The notes below the pieces were generated by a model that had not been told where the DNA came from, ran no database searches, and saw only the letters and a program-made list of their open reading frames with translations. From Chitinophagaceae bacterium (GTDB taxonomy: Bacteria > Bacteroidota > Bacteroidia > Chitinophagales > Chitinophagaceae), in contig CANHLV010000107.1 in NCBI GenBank assembly GCA_947461495.1, forward strand, positions 1 through 6,639: a DNA stretch of 6,639 nucleotides, in the 5' to 3' direction. Shown one piece after another: positions 1 through 6,181 of the stretch. The translations under genes were made by a program, and so were the position numbers. Each line of letters opens with the position of its first letter. Position 1 is the stretch's first letter.

Positions 1-1
1 A

Positions 2-29
2 TTTTCAATTTTGAATTTTGAATTTTGAA
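2..29. repeat. Tandem heptamer repeat, four units
   Basis: Four head-to-tail 7-base units lie at the window edge: TTTTCAA (2-8) followed by three exact TTTTGAA copies (9-15, 16-22, 23-29). The array may extend upstream, outside the window. All frames through 1-168 are stop-rich, so this is intergenic. The last unit can pair weakly with AATTCA at 46-51 (TGAATT at 26-31), so it may contribute to a hairpin after the preceding gene, but that stem is short and all but one pair on each side is A-T. Confidence 0.8.
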
Positions 30-79
30 TTAACCTCAACATTTCAATTCATAAGCCAAAAAAACACCCAAATAATCTC

Positions 80-109
80 TTGATTTATTTAGCATTTGCC
101 CTACCTTTG
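80..109 (+). promoter_or_regulatory. Bacteroidota-type promoter upstream of atpG
   Basis: A TTG at 80-82 (the -33 element) is followed after 19 bases by TACCTTTG at 102-109, which fits the Bacteroidota -7 consensus TAnnTTTG exactly. The spacing lies in the usual range for this phylum. Transcription would start a few bases after 109, giving a leader of about 50 bases before the atpG ATG at 169. The match is by eye; no start-site data are available. Confidence 0.65.
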
Positions 110-168
110 CGACCTAAAATTTGAAGATTCCCTTTGCTTCAAACTTATAACCAATAATAGAATTTCAT

Positions 169-1050
169 ATGAGTGGTGCATTAAAAGAAGTAAGAAATAG
201 GATCAAAAGTGTTCAAAGTACTCAACAAATTACCAAGGCGATGAAAATGGTGAGTGCTGCAAAACTTCGTCGCGCACAAGACGCTATTACCCAGATGCGT
301 CCTTATGCGAAAAAATTGCAGGAAATGCTTAGTAATATTGTGAGTAGCAGTGATGGCGAAGTTTCTATGGATTTGGCAGCTGAAAGACCAGTGGAAAAAG
401 TATTGATTATTGTAGTAACCAGCGACAGAGGCCTTTGTGGCGGCTATAACAGCAACCTCATCAAACTAGCTAAACTAACCATTAACGAGAAATATGCTGA
501 ACAAAACCGTAAAGGCAATGTTCAAATATTACCAATTGGTAAAAAAGGATATGAGTTTTTCACCAAGAATGGTTTTAACGTCATCAATACTTATTGGGAC
601 ATTTTTTCTGGTTTAAGTTTTGAAAAAGTGCAATCAGCTGCCAAATATGCAATGGATGCATTTGTTGCTAAAGATATAGATGCGGTTGAAGTAATTTATA
701 GTGAATTCAAAAATGCGGCTTCACAAGTTTATATCGCAGAGCCGTTTCTTCCGGTACAAAAAATCAGTTCAACTGACAATAAAAGAAAGTCTGATTTCAT
801 TTTTGAACCTAACCAACAGGTGCTTATTGCCGAGTTGATGCCAAAAATCCTGAATACTCAACTTTTCAAATCTGTATTGGATGCCAATGCAAGCGAACAT
901 GGAGCCAGAATGACAGCGATGGATAAAGCCAGCGACAATGCCAATGAGTTATTGAAATCATTGAAAATAAGTTATAACCGTGCACGTCAGGCGGCTATCA
1001 CCACTGAATTGACAGAAATCGTGAGTGGTGCGGCTGCTTTGCAAGGATAA
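169..1050 (+). CDS. atpG: F1Fo ATP synthase gamma subunit (complete)
   Basis: This is the central rotor shaft of F1 ATP synthase, which turns inside the alpha3beta3 ring and couples proton flow through Fo to ATP synthesis on the cytoplasmic face of the inner membrane. The 293-residue product has the usual family length. The N-terminal helix carries RIKSVQSTQQITKAMKMVSA (11-30), continuing as AKLRRAQ. The Rossmann-like middle has the SDRGLCGGYN motif (85-94). The C-terminal helix has ASEHGARMTAMDKASDNA (241-258) and NRARQAAITTELTEIVSGAA (270-289). N- and C-terminal helices form the coiled-coil shaft in known structures. The ATG at 169 gives the conserved M-S-G-x-L-K-E-V-R-N-R-I start; no Shine-Dalgarno motif precedes it. 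Other atp genes are not seen; atpA may lie just upstream, which the window cannot show. A phylum-type promoter at 80-109 suggests atpG can be transcribed on its own. Confidence 0.98.
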   Translation: MSGALKEVRNRIKSVQSTQQITKAMKMVSAAKLRRAQDAITQMRPYAKKLQEMLSNIVSSSDGEVSMDLAAERPVEKVLIIVVTSDRGLCGGYNSNLIKLAKLTINEKYAEQNRKGNVQILPIGKKGYEFFTKNGFNVINTYWDIFSGLSFEKVQSAAKYAMDAFVAKDIDAVEVIYSEFKNAASQVYIAEPFLPVQKISSTDNKRKSDFIFEPNQQVLIAELMPKILNTQLFKSVLDANASEHGARMTAMDKASDNANELLKSLKISYNRARQAAITTELTEIVSGAAALQG

Positions 1051-1054
1051 TGTC

Positions 1055-1139
1055 AATTTGGTAATGGGGCAATTTGATGATGTGACAATTAAAAGACCAA
1101 TGGCATCACCAAATTACCAAATTATCAAATCATCAAATT
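1055..1139 (+). repeat. Imperfect hairpin repeat between atpG and scpB
   Basis: The arms AATTTGATGATGTGACAATT (1071-1090) and AATTATCAAATCATCAAATT (1120-1139) are inverted copies matching at 18 of 20 positions around a 29-base loop. A competing 11-base exact pairing exists between 1055-1065 (AATTTGGTAAT) and 1113-1123. The element fills nearly the whole gap and ends six bases before the scpB ATG. It has no GC-rich stem and no T-tract on the + strand, so it is not a canonical intrinsic terminator. It could weaken read-through, protect the atpG mRNA 3' end, or affect scpB translation; these roles are inference. It shares a 14-base word with the element at 6018-6123. Confidence 0.75.
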
Positions 1140-1145
1140 AACAAC

Positions 1146-1859
1146 ATGGAAATCTCTCAAATCATACCACACATTGAGGCTTTAATTTTCGCCAGTGATA
1201 AGGCATTATCTGCCGAAGAAATTACTGAGTTAATTAATAATGCCTTGGGTTTTATTGAAGACAGAGCCAATCCGGACCAAATAGAAGCTGCTGTAGATGG
1301 CATCAAAGAGAAATACGACACTGAATTCTATGCATTTGAATTAAAACAAAGCGGTGGCGGCTGGCAATTCCTTACCAAACCTCAATACCATAAAACAGTG
1401 GCTTTGCTTAACGGCGACAAATTTTTGAAAAGATTGTCAACTGCAGCTTTGGAAACACTTTCTATAATTGCTTACAAACAGCCTATCACCAAAAGTGAAA
1501 TTGAATCCATCCGAGGTGTGAATTGCGATTACGCAGTTCAAAAACTGTTGGAAAAAGATTTAATTATCATTTCGGGTAGAAACGAAGATGCCGTTGGGAA
1601 ACCGTTAATATATGGCACTTCAAAATCTTTCATGGATTATTTTGGAATTAATAGCCCAAGTGAATTACCAAAAATCAGTGAAATATTGATGGAAGAATTA
1701 GTAAAAGCAACAGTAATTAATGATAATGGGAACGTTGAAGAGAATGAAACTTCGACTGAAATTGCAGAAGTTGACATTACCGTTTCTGATAATGAATCAG
1801 TTGACTCATCATCAGCCATTCAATCAGAGGAAGAGAACCCATCACAGGAAGAAGCATAA
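1146..1859 (+). CDS. scpB: Segregation and condensation protein B (ScpB)
   Basis: ScpB is a cytoplasmic partner of the SMC-ScpA (condensin-like) complex. It binds the kleisin ScpA as a dimer and helps compact and segregate the chromosome. The 237-residue product has the two winged-helix domains of the family: roughly residues 5-85 (start H-I-E-A-L-I-F at 9-15) and 95-170. The second holds the diagnostic LSTAALETLSIIAYKQPITK (97-116), then SEIESIRGVNCDYAVQKLL (117-135), SGRNEDAVGKPLIYGTS (143-159) and DYFGI (164-168). After about residue 193 comes a low-complexity acidic tail rich in Glu, Ser, Asp and Asn; such tails vary between ScpBs. The ATG at 1146 gives the expected N-terminus with an A-rich, Shine-Dalgarno-free leader. 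scpA is not adjacent here. No clear promoter is seen in the 95-base gap after atpG, so read-through from atpG is plausible. A strong terminator follows. Confidence 0.96.
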   Translation: MEISQIIPHIEALIFASDKALSAEEITELINNALGFIEDRANPDQIEAAVDGIKEKYDTEFYAFELKQSGGGWQFLTKPQYHKTVALLNGDKFLKRLSTAALETLSIIAYKQPITKSEIESIRGVNCDYAVQKLLEKDLIIISGRNEDAVGKPLIYGTSKSFMDYFGINSPSELPKISEILMEELVKATVINDNGNVEENETSTEIAEVDITVSDNESVDSSSAIQSEEENPSQEEA

Positions 1860-1884
1860 ATCATGATAATAAAATAATCAAACC

Positions 1885-1921
1885 ATAAGCCCGGAAATTA
1901 AAAACCGGGCTTATTTTTTTT
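1885..1921 (+). terminator. Rho-independent terminator after scpB
   Basis: A perfect 10-base-pair stem, ATAAGCCCGG (1885-1894) with CCGGGCTTAT (1905-1914), encloses a 10-base A-rich loop and runs into eight T residues (1914-1921). The GC core CCCGG/CCGGG and the T-tract make it a textbook intrinsic terminator, 26 bases after the scpB stop. It separates scpB from the maeB unit. Confidence 0.95.
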
Positions 1922-1936
1922 CTTAACATGTGGCTA

Positions 1937-2058
1937 GGTTCTGTAAATAACATTAGTTCTCACAGTAGCTGGGAAGTGCATTTAGATTTAGAAAAACATT
2001 CAATTGACAGAACCCAGTTTTCGCATCGTTACATCGCATCAATTATGTAAATTGCACT
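1937..2058 (+). other. maeB leader region with interleaved inverted repeats
   Basis: The 191 bases between the scpB terminator and the maeB ATG hold no credible gene. Two inverted repeats are visible: GGTTCTGT (1937-1944) with ACAGAACC (2007-2014), exact over 8 bases, and AGTGCATTTA (1975-1984) with TAAATTGCACT (2048-2058), with one bulged T. They interleave, so both can form together only as a pseudoknot. I see no good TAnnTTTG promoter; TAGATTTA at 1983-1990 differs at its last base and lacks a TTG at the right distance. The region should contain the maeB promoter because a terminator lies just upstream. A structured or regulated leader is possible, but chance cannot be excluded. Confidence 0.35.
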
Positions 2059-2112
2059 GCAAAATAATTGAGAAGCAGCATAATAGTTGCTCAACAATTA
2101 ATTACTATCATT

Positions 2113-4455
2113 ATGGCAAAAATACTTCGCAAACAGGAAGCATTGGAATATCATGCAAAAGGAAGACCAGGAAAGATCGAAGTCATTCCATCAAAAGAAG
2201 CTAAAACCCAGAGAGACTTATCATTAGCTTATTCTCCAGGTGTTGCAGAACCTTGTCTTGAAATTGCAGCTAATCCTGATGATGTATACAAATACACAGC
2301 TAAAGGAAATCTGGTTGGTGTCATCAGTAATGGATCAGCAGTACTAGGATTAGGAAATATTGGCCCTGCGGCAAGCAAACCTGTGATGGAGGGAAAGGGT
2401 GTATTGTTTAAAATTTTTGCTGATATAGATGTATTTGATATTGAGATTGATGAAAGTGATCCTGAAAAATTTGTACAAATTGTAAAATCGCTGGAACCAA
2501 CATTTGGAGGCATTAATTTGGAGGACATCAAAGCGCCAGAATGTTTTTACATTGAACAGGAATTAAAAAAGCAATGTAATATTCCGGTTATGCATGACGA
2601 CCAGCATGGCACGGCTATTATTTCTGCTGCGGCTTTACTCAATGCTCTGGAAATACAGAAAAAGAAAATAGATAAAGTGAAATTTGTGGTAAACGGTGCC
2701 GGAGCTGCTGCTATGGCTTGTATAGAACTATATGAGTCATTAGGTGCCAAACCCTCCAATTTCGTGGTATTTGATAAAGAAGGGATTTTACACGATGGAA
2801 GAAATGATATTCAGGAACATAAAAAGAAATTCTGTGTCAGTGGAAAATATAAGGACTTAGATTTAAGCAAGGCCATGAAAGATGCAGATGTTTTCTTAGG
2901 TCTTAGTGTAGGCAATGTAGTTTCCCAAGACATGGTAAAATCAATGGCTAGACATCCTATTGTATTTGCCATGGCCAATCCCGACCCAGAGATTACATAT
3001 GATGCAGCTATGAGTGTTCGCAAAGATTTAATCATGGCAACTGGCAGGAGTGATTATCCAAATCAAGTTAATAACGTTTTAGGATTCCCATATATTTTCC
3101 GAGGTGCGTTGGATGTAAGAGCCAAACAGATTAATGAGGCTATGAAACTCGCTGCAGTAAAAGCTTTAGCAGAAATGGCAAAAACCGCAGTTCCTGATAT
3201 TGTAAATTTGGCTTACAACGAAAAGACAATAAGTTTTGGTCCTAATTACATCATTCCAAAGCCTTTCGATCCTCGTTTACTCGCTACCGTTGCCCCTGCT
3301 GTTGCAAAAGCTGCCATGGAAAGTGGTGTAGCCAGGATCAACATTACCAACTGGGATGCGTATGAAATTGAATTGAATAAGAGACTTGGTTTAGACAACC
3401 AGCTCAGCAGAATTCTCAGCAACAAAGCCAAAAGCAATCCTAAAAGAATCGTGTTTGCAGATGCAGAGAACATCAAAATACTTAAAGCGGCTCAACAGGT
3501 ATCGGATGAAGGCATCGGCTATCCTATACTGTTAGGTGATGAAAAAAAGATACGAGAAATCGCCGCTCAGAATTCAATAGATATTGACGACATGCCCATC
3601 ATCAACCCAAAAGATGATGAACATGAAGAAGAGAGAAAAAAATTCGGAGATATCTTCTTTGAAAAAAGACATAGAAAAGGCATCAACAACTATGAAGCGC
3701 TAAAGGCAATGAAAGACAGAAATCATTTCGGTTGCATGATGGTGGAAACAGGCGAGGCGGATTGTATGATCAGTGGACTGAGCAGGAATTATCCTGACAC
3801 CATAAGGCCTGCCATTCAAATCATTGGCATGGAAGATGGCGTTAAAAAATTAGCCGGCATGTATCTCCTATTCACAAAAAGAGGACCAATGTTTTTGGCT
3901 GATACAACAGTTAATTTTAACCCAACTGCAGAAGAACTCGCTGAAATTACTTTACTTGTGGCAAAAGAAGTTCGCCATTTCAACATCGTTCCGAAAATTG
4001 CGATGTTGTCTTATTCTAATTTCGGCAGCAGCAATTCAGAAGAAGCAAACATGGTTAGAAAAGCCAGAGAGATAGTCAAAGCGAAAAATCCGACATTAAT
4101 TTGTGATGGAGAAATTCAAGGCATGCTTGCTTTCAATAAAGAAATTTTGAAAGAAAACTACCCTTTTACAGAATTGGTGAATGGAGAAGTTAACGTACTA
4201 ATTTTCCCTAATCTGGCTGCAGGTAATATTGCACATAATTTACTACAGGAAATTGGTGGGGCCGATAGTATTGGACCAATCCTTTTGGGACTAAAGAAAC
4301 CAGTTCATGTATTGCAATTGGGTAGTTCAATCCGATCAATATATAATATGGTTGTGATTGCTGTAGTTGATGCGCAATCCAAAAACAAATCCAGCATTCA
4401 TGAGGAGGTTAAGAAAAGCAAGTGGTGGAAACGCAAGCCTAAACCCATAGTGTAA
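2113..4455 (+). CDS. maeB: Malic enzyme with C-terminal phosphotransacetylase-like domain
   Basis: This MaeB-type hybrid enzyme oxidatively decarboxylates malate to pyruvate, normally with NADP+, supplying NADPH and pyruvate in the cytoplasm. The ATG at 2113 gives 780 residues, close to the family's usual length of about 760, and the typical MAKILRKQEALEYH start; an in-frame TTG at 2068 would add 15 residues not expected in the family. The malic domain shows SLAYSPGVAEPC (37-48), GKGVLFKIFADIDVFDIE (94-111), LEDIKAPECF (136-145) and HDDQHGTA (161-168), whose acidic residues bind the divalent metal. The NAD(P)-binding fold has NGAGAAA (194-200), MANPDPEI (287-294) and GRSDYPNQVNN (311-321). 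From about residue 440 a phosphotransacetylase-like domain follows (PDTIRPAIQIIG at 561-572, VLIFPNLAAGNIAHNLL at 695-711), but catalytic positions appear lost. That domain regulates MaeB through acetyl-CoA in studied relatives. The C-terminus is basic (KWWKRKPKP). NAD versus NADP preference cannot be settled here. mlaE follows after 27 bases. Confidence 0.96.
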   Translation: MAKILRKQEALEYHAKGRPGKIEVIPSKEAKTQRDLSLAYSPGVAEPCLEIAANPDDVYKYTAKGNLVGVISNGSAVLGLGNIGPAASKPVMEGKGVLFKIFADIDVFDIEIDESDPEKFVQIVKSLEPTFGGINLEDIKAPECFYIEQELKKQCNIPVMHDDQHGTAIISAAALLNALEIQKKKIDKVKFVVNGAGAAAMACIELYESLGAKPSNFVVFDKEGILHDGRNDIQEHKKKFCVSGKYKDLDLSKAMKDADVFLGLSVGNVVSQDMVKSMARHPIVFAMANPDPEITYDAAMSVRKDLIMATGRSDYPNQVNNVLGFPYIFRGALDVRAKQINEAMKLAAVKALAEMAKTAVPDIVNLAYNEKTISFGPNYIIPKPFDPRLLATVAPAVAKAAMESGVARINITNWDAYEIELNKRLGLDNQLSRILSNKAKSNPKRIVFADAENIKILKAAQQVSDEGIGYPILLGDEKKIREIAAQNSIDIDDMPIINPKDDEHEEERKKFGDIFFEKRHRKGINNYEALKAMKDRNHFGCMMVETGEADCMISGLSRNYPDTIRPAIQIIGMEDGVKKLAGMYLLFTKRGPMFLADTTVNFNPTAEELAEITLLVAKEVRHFNIVPKIAMLSYSNFGSSNSEEANMVRKAREIVKAKNPTLICDGEIQGMLAFNKEILKENYPFTELVNGEVNVLIFPNLAAGNIAHNLLQEIGGADSIGPILLGLKKPVHVLQLGSSIRSIYNMVVIAVVDAQSKNKSSIHEEVKKSKWWKRKPKPIV

Positions 4456-4482
4456 ATCCAACAGCTAGTTACATAAATTATA

Positions 4483-5220
4483 ATGAATTTTTTCACACAT
4501 ATCGGTAGATACCTGCTCATGCTGAAAGGCATGTTCAGTAAGCCTGAAAATCCCAAGTTATACTGGAAAGAGTTCATGCACCAGTGCTCCGAAATAGGAG
4601 TTGGAAGTTTAGGTATTGTAATCATAATATCCTTTTTCATGGGCGCTGTAAGTGCTGTACAAGCAGCTTACCAAATTGTCAACCCATTGATTTCAAAAAC
4701 TGTAATTCCACAGATTGTTAGAGACACGGTAATTCTTGAATTTGCACCAACACTTATTTGTATTGTATTAGCTGGTGTTATAGGAAGCAAGATCGCAAGT
4801 GAATTAGGAAATATGAGGGTTAGCGAACAAATCGATGCGCTCGAAATCATGGGTATCAACCCTAAAACCTATCTCGTAATGCCCAAAATAGCAGCAGCAA
4901 TTATCATGATACCCATGTTGGTTATTTTGTCGATGGTATTGGGAATTGTCGGAGGAAGAATTACTGTAGTCGCTTCAGGTATTGTTTCAGCAGAAACTTA
5001 TGACAGAGGTCTAATAGAATTGTTTTTACCCTACAATGTATTTTTTGCTATGATGAAAGCTTATACTTTCGCATTTATCATCAGCTCCGTTCCTGCTTAT
5101 TTTGGCTATTATGTAAATGGAGGCTCATTGGAAATTGGAAGAAGTAGCACTAAATCAGTTGTAGTTAGCTGTATATTAATATTGGTGGCTGATTACATTC
5201 TGGCAGCACTTTTATTGTAA
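4483..5220 (+). CDS. mlaE: MlaE/YrbE-family ABC lipid transporter permease
   Basis: This is the inner-membrane permease of an MCE-type ABC transporter, which moves phospholipids between inner and outer membranes (the Mla system in Gram-negative bacteria). The 245-residue product is full length for the family. It has a short amphipathic N-terminus (FFTHIGRYLLMLKGMFSKPE, 3-22) and about five hydrophobic segments, near 40-62, 82-104, 131-158, 183-205 and 222-244. The family signature GSKIASELGNMRVSEQIDAL (101-120), followed by EIMGINPKTYLVMPKI (121-136), is well conserved, as is GYYVNGGSLEIGRSST (208-223). The ATG at 4483 gives the expected start. It begins 27 bases after the maeB stop with no terminator between, and is followed 29 bases later by its ATPase, so all three are likely co-transcribed. 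No MCE substrate-binding protein (MlaD) gene is adjacent. The transport direction cannot be told from sequence. Confidence 0.93.
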   Translation: MNFFTHIGRYLLMLKGMFSKPENPKLYWKEFMHQCSEIGVGSLGIVIIISFFMGAVSAVQAAYQIVNPLISKTVIPQIVRDTVILEFAPTLICIVLAGVIGSKIASELGNMRVSEQIDALEIMGINPKTYLVMPKIAAAIIMIPMLVILSMVLGIVGGRITVVASGIVSAETYDRGLIELFLPYNVFFAMMKAYTFAFIISSVPAYFGYYVNGGSLEIGRSSTKSVVVSCILILVADYILAALLL

Positions 5221-5249
5221 TTTTTTCTTTAAAAATAGGCTCAAATAAT

Positions 5250-6023
5250 ATGATTGAATTCAAAAATATTGTCAAAAAATTTGGAGACAAACTGGTATTG
5301 AATGATGTGAGCCATAAAATGGAAACGGGCAAAACCAATTTGATCATCGGCACCAGTGGCAGCGGAAAAACAGTGCTTCAAAAATGCCTGGTCGGTTTAT
5401 TTGAACCCGATGAAGGAGAAATCATCTACGATGGTACCAGTTTTACACAAATGAGCGAAGAAGACCGGAAATTACTTCGCCAGCAAATTGGTATGTTATT
5501 TCAAGGTTCAGCTTTATTTGACAGCATGAGTGTAGAAGATAATGTCAAATTTCCTTTGGACATGTTCACCAAGCTCAAACAACAGGAAAAATTAAAAAGA
5601 GTAAATGAGGTATTGGAAAGGGTAAACTTAGTTGGCAGCAACAAGAAATTTCCTGCAGAACTCAGTGGCGGAATGAAAAAAAGAGTGGGTATCGCAAGAG
5701 CCATTGTATTAAATCCCAAATTTTTGTTTTGTGACGAGCCCAATTCCGGTCTTGATCCACAAACTTCTATGTTAATTGACAAACTAATTTCAGACATCAC
5801 TAGAGATTACAAAATGACGACGATAATCAATACACACGACATGAATAGTGTTATGGAAATCGGAGACAATATTTTGTATTTGAAAGATGGCAAAAAGGAA
5901 TGGACTGGTAACAGCAAAGACATCATTTTCTCTGAAAACAAAAATCTCAATCAATTCATTTTCGCTTCTGAATTTTTACAGGATGCCAAGTTGCATAGGA
6001 TGATGGAAGCGAAGCGAATTTGA
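5250..6023 (+). CDS. mlaF: MlaF-type ABC transporter ATP-binding protein
   Basis: This is the cytoplasmic ATPase that would power the MlaE-type permease encoded just upstream. The 257 residues contain all ABC motifs: Walker A GTSGSGKT (34-41), Q-loop FQGSALFDSMSV (84-95, Gln85), signature LSGGMKKRVGIARA (138-151), Walker B FLFCDEPNSGLDP (158-170) with catalytic Glu163, and the H-loop THD with His196. The Met-Lys-Lys-Arg after LSGG and the GSALFDSMSV stretch are typical of the Mla/MCE ATPases rather than general importers. The ATG at 5250 gives a start (MIEFKNIVKKFGDK) that fits the first beta strand, so no extension is needed. No Shine-Dalgarno motif is present. The TGA stop lies inside the left arm of the hairpin repeat at 6018-6046. 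The neighbouring permease makes the assignment firm; the lipid substrate is inferred. Confidence 0.94.
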   Translation: MIEFKNIVKKFGDKLVLNDVSHKMETGKTNLIIGTSGSGKTVLQKCLVGLFEPDEGEIIYDGTSFTQMSEEDRKLLRQQIGMLFQGSALFDSMSVEDNVKFPLDMFTKLKQQEKLKRVNEVLERVNLVGSNKKFPAELSGGMKKRVGIARAIVLNPKFLFCDEPNSGLDPQTSMLIDKLISDITRDYKMTTIINTHDMNSVMEIGDNILYLKDGKKEWTGNSKDIIFSENKNLNQFIFASEFLQDAKLHRMMEAKRI

Positions 6024-6123
6024 TAATTTGGAAATTTGATAATTAGTCGATTTTGTGGTATGATAAATGGGATGACTTATAACCGCTAAATTTTCAAATT
6101 ACCAAATTGGCTAATCGTCAAAT
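6018..6123 (+). repeat. Imperfect long-range inverted repeat after mlaF
   Basis: The arms 6018-6046 and 6095-6123 are inverted copies matching at 22 of 29 aligned positions, plus a possible T-G wobble, around a 48-base loop. The left arm begins before the mlaF stop codon (6021-6023) and so includes coding bases. The right arm contains CAAATTACCAAATT (6095-6108), identical to 1110-1123 upstream of scpB. There is no GC core or T-tract, so a classical intrinsic terminator is not supported. The position suggests mRNA 3'-end structure or weak termination, by inference. Confidence 0.65.
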
Positions 6124-6135
6124 CAATCATTCCCC

Positions 6136-6143
6136 TATCTTTG
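6136..6143 (+). promoter_or_regulatory. Bacteroidota -7 promoter box upstream of sucD
   Basis: TATCTTTG fits the Bacteroidota -7 consensus TAnnTTTG exactly and lies 38 bases before the sucD ATG, in the context CCCCTATCTTTGCGC. The partner -33 element is poor: the nearest upstream TTG (6107-6109) is 26 bases away, longer than usual, and sits inside the hairpin repeat. The box itself is convincing; the full promoter is less so. Confidence 0.6.
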
Positions 6144-6181
6144 CGCAAATTTTATTCACAACTAACAGCTAATACAACCAA

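Noticed and set aside
1..168. A gene fragment (for example the end of atpA) before atpG
   Set aside because: All frames have frequent stops, the sequence is repeat-like and promoter-like, and no ATP synthase motif is visible.
2068..2112. In-frame TTG that would extend the malic enzyme by 15 residues
   Set aside because: The added residues (RSSIIVAQQLITII) are not typical of MaeB N-termini, while the ATG at 2113 gives the family's standard MAKILRKQEAL start.
2004..2204. 66-residue open frame (TTG start) overlapping the maeB start
   Set aside because: It overlaps the confident maeB gene in another frame, begins with TTG, has no recognisable motif, and its downstream half mirrors maeB coding sequence.
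2229..3476. Several minus-strand open frames of 70-100 codons inside maeB
   Set aside because: They lie wholly within a conserved gene, show no family motifs, and read as antisense shadows of its codon pattern.
5220..5236. Short ATTTTT/AAAAAT hairpin in the mlaE-mlaF gap as a terminator
   Set aside because: The stem is six A-T pairs with no GC core and no following T-tract; the two genes are functional partners 29 bases apart.
5501..5800. 99-codon minus-strand open frame inside mlaF
   Set aside because: It is antisense to the conserved ABC motifs and has no independent support.
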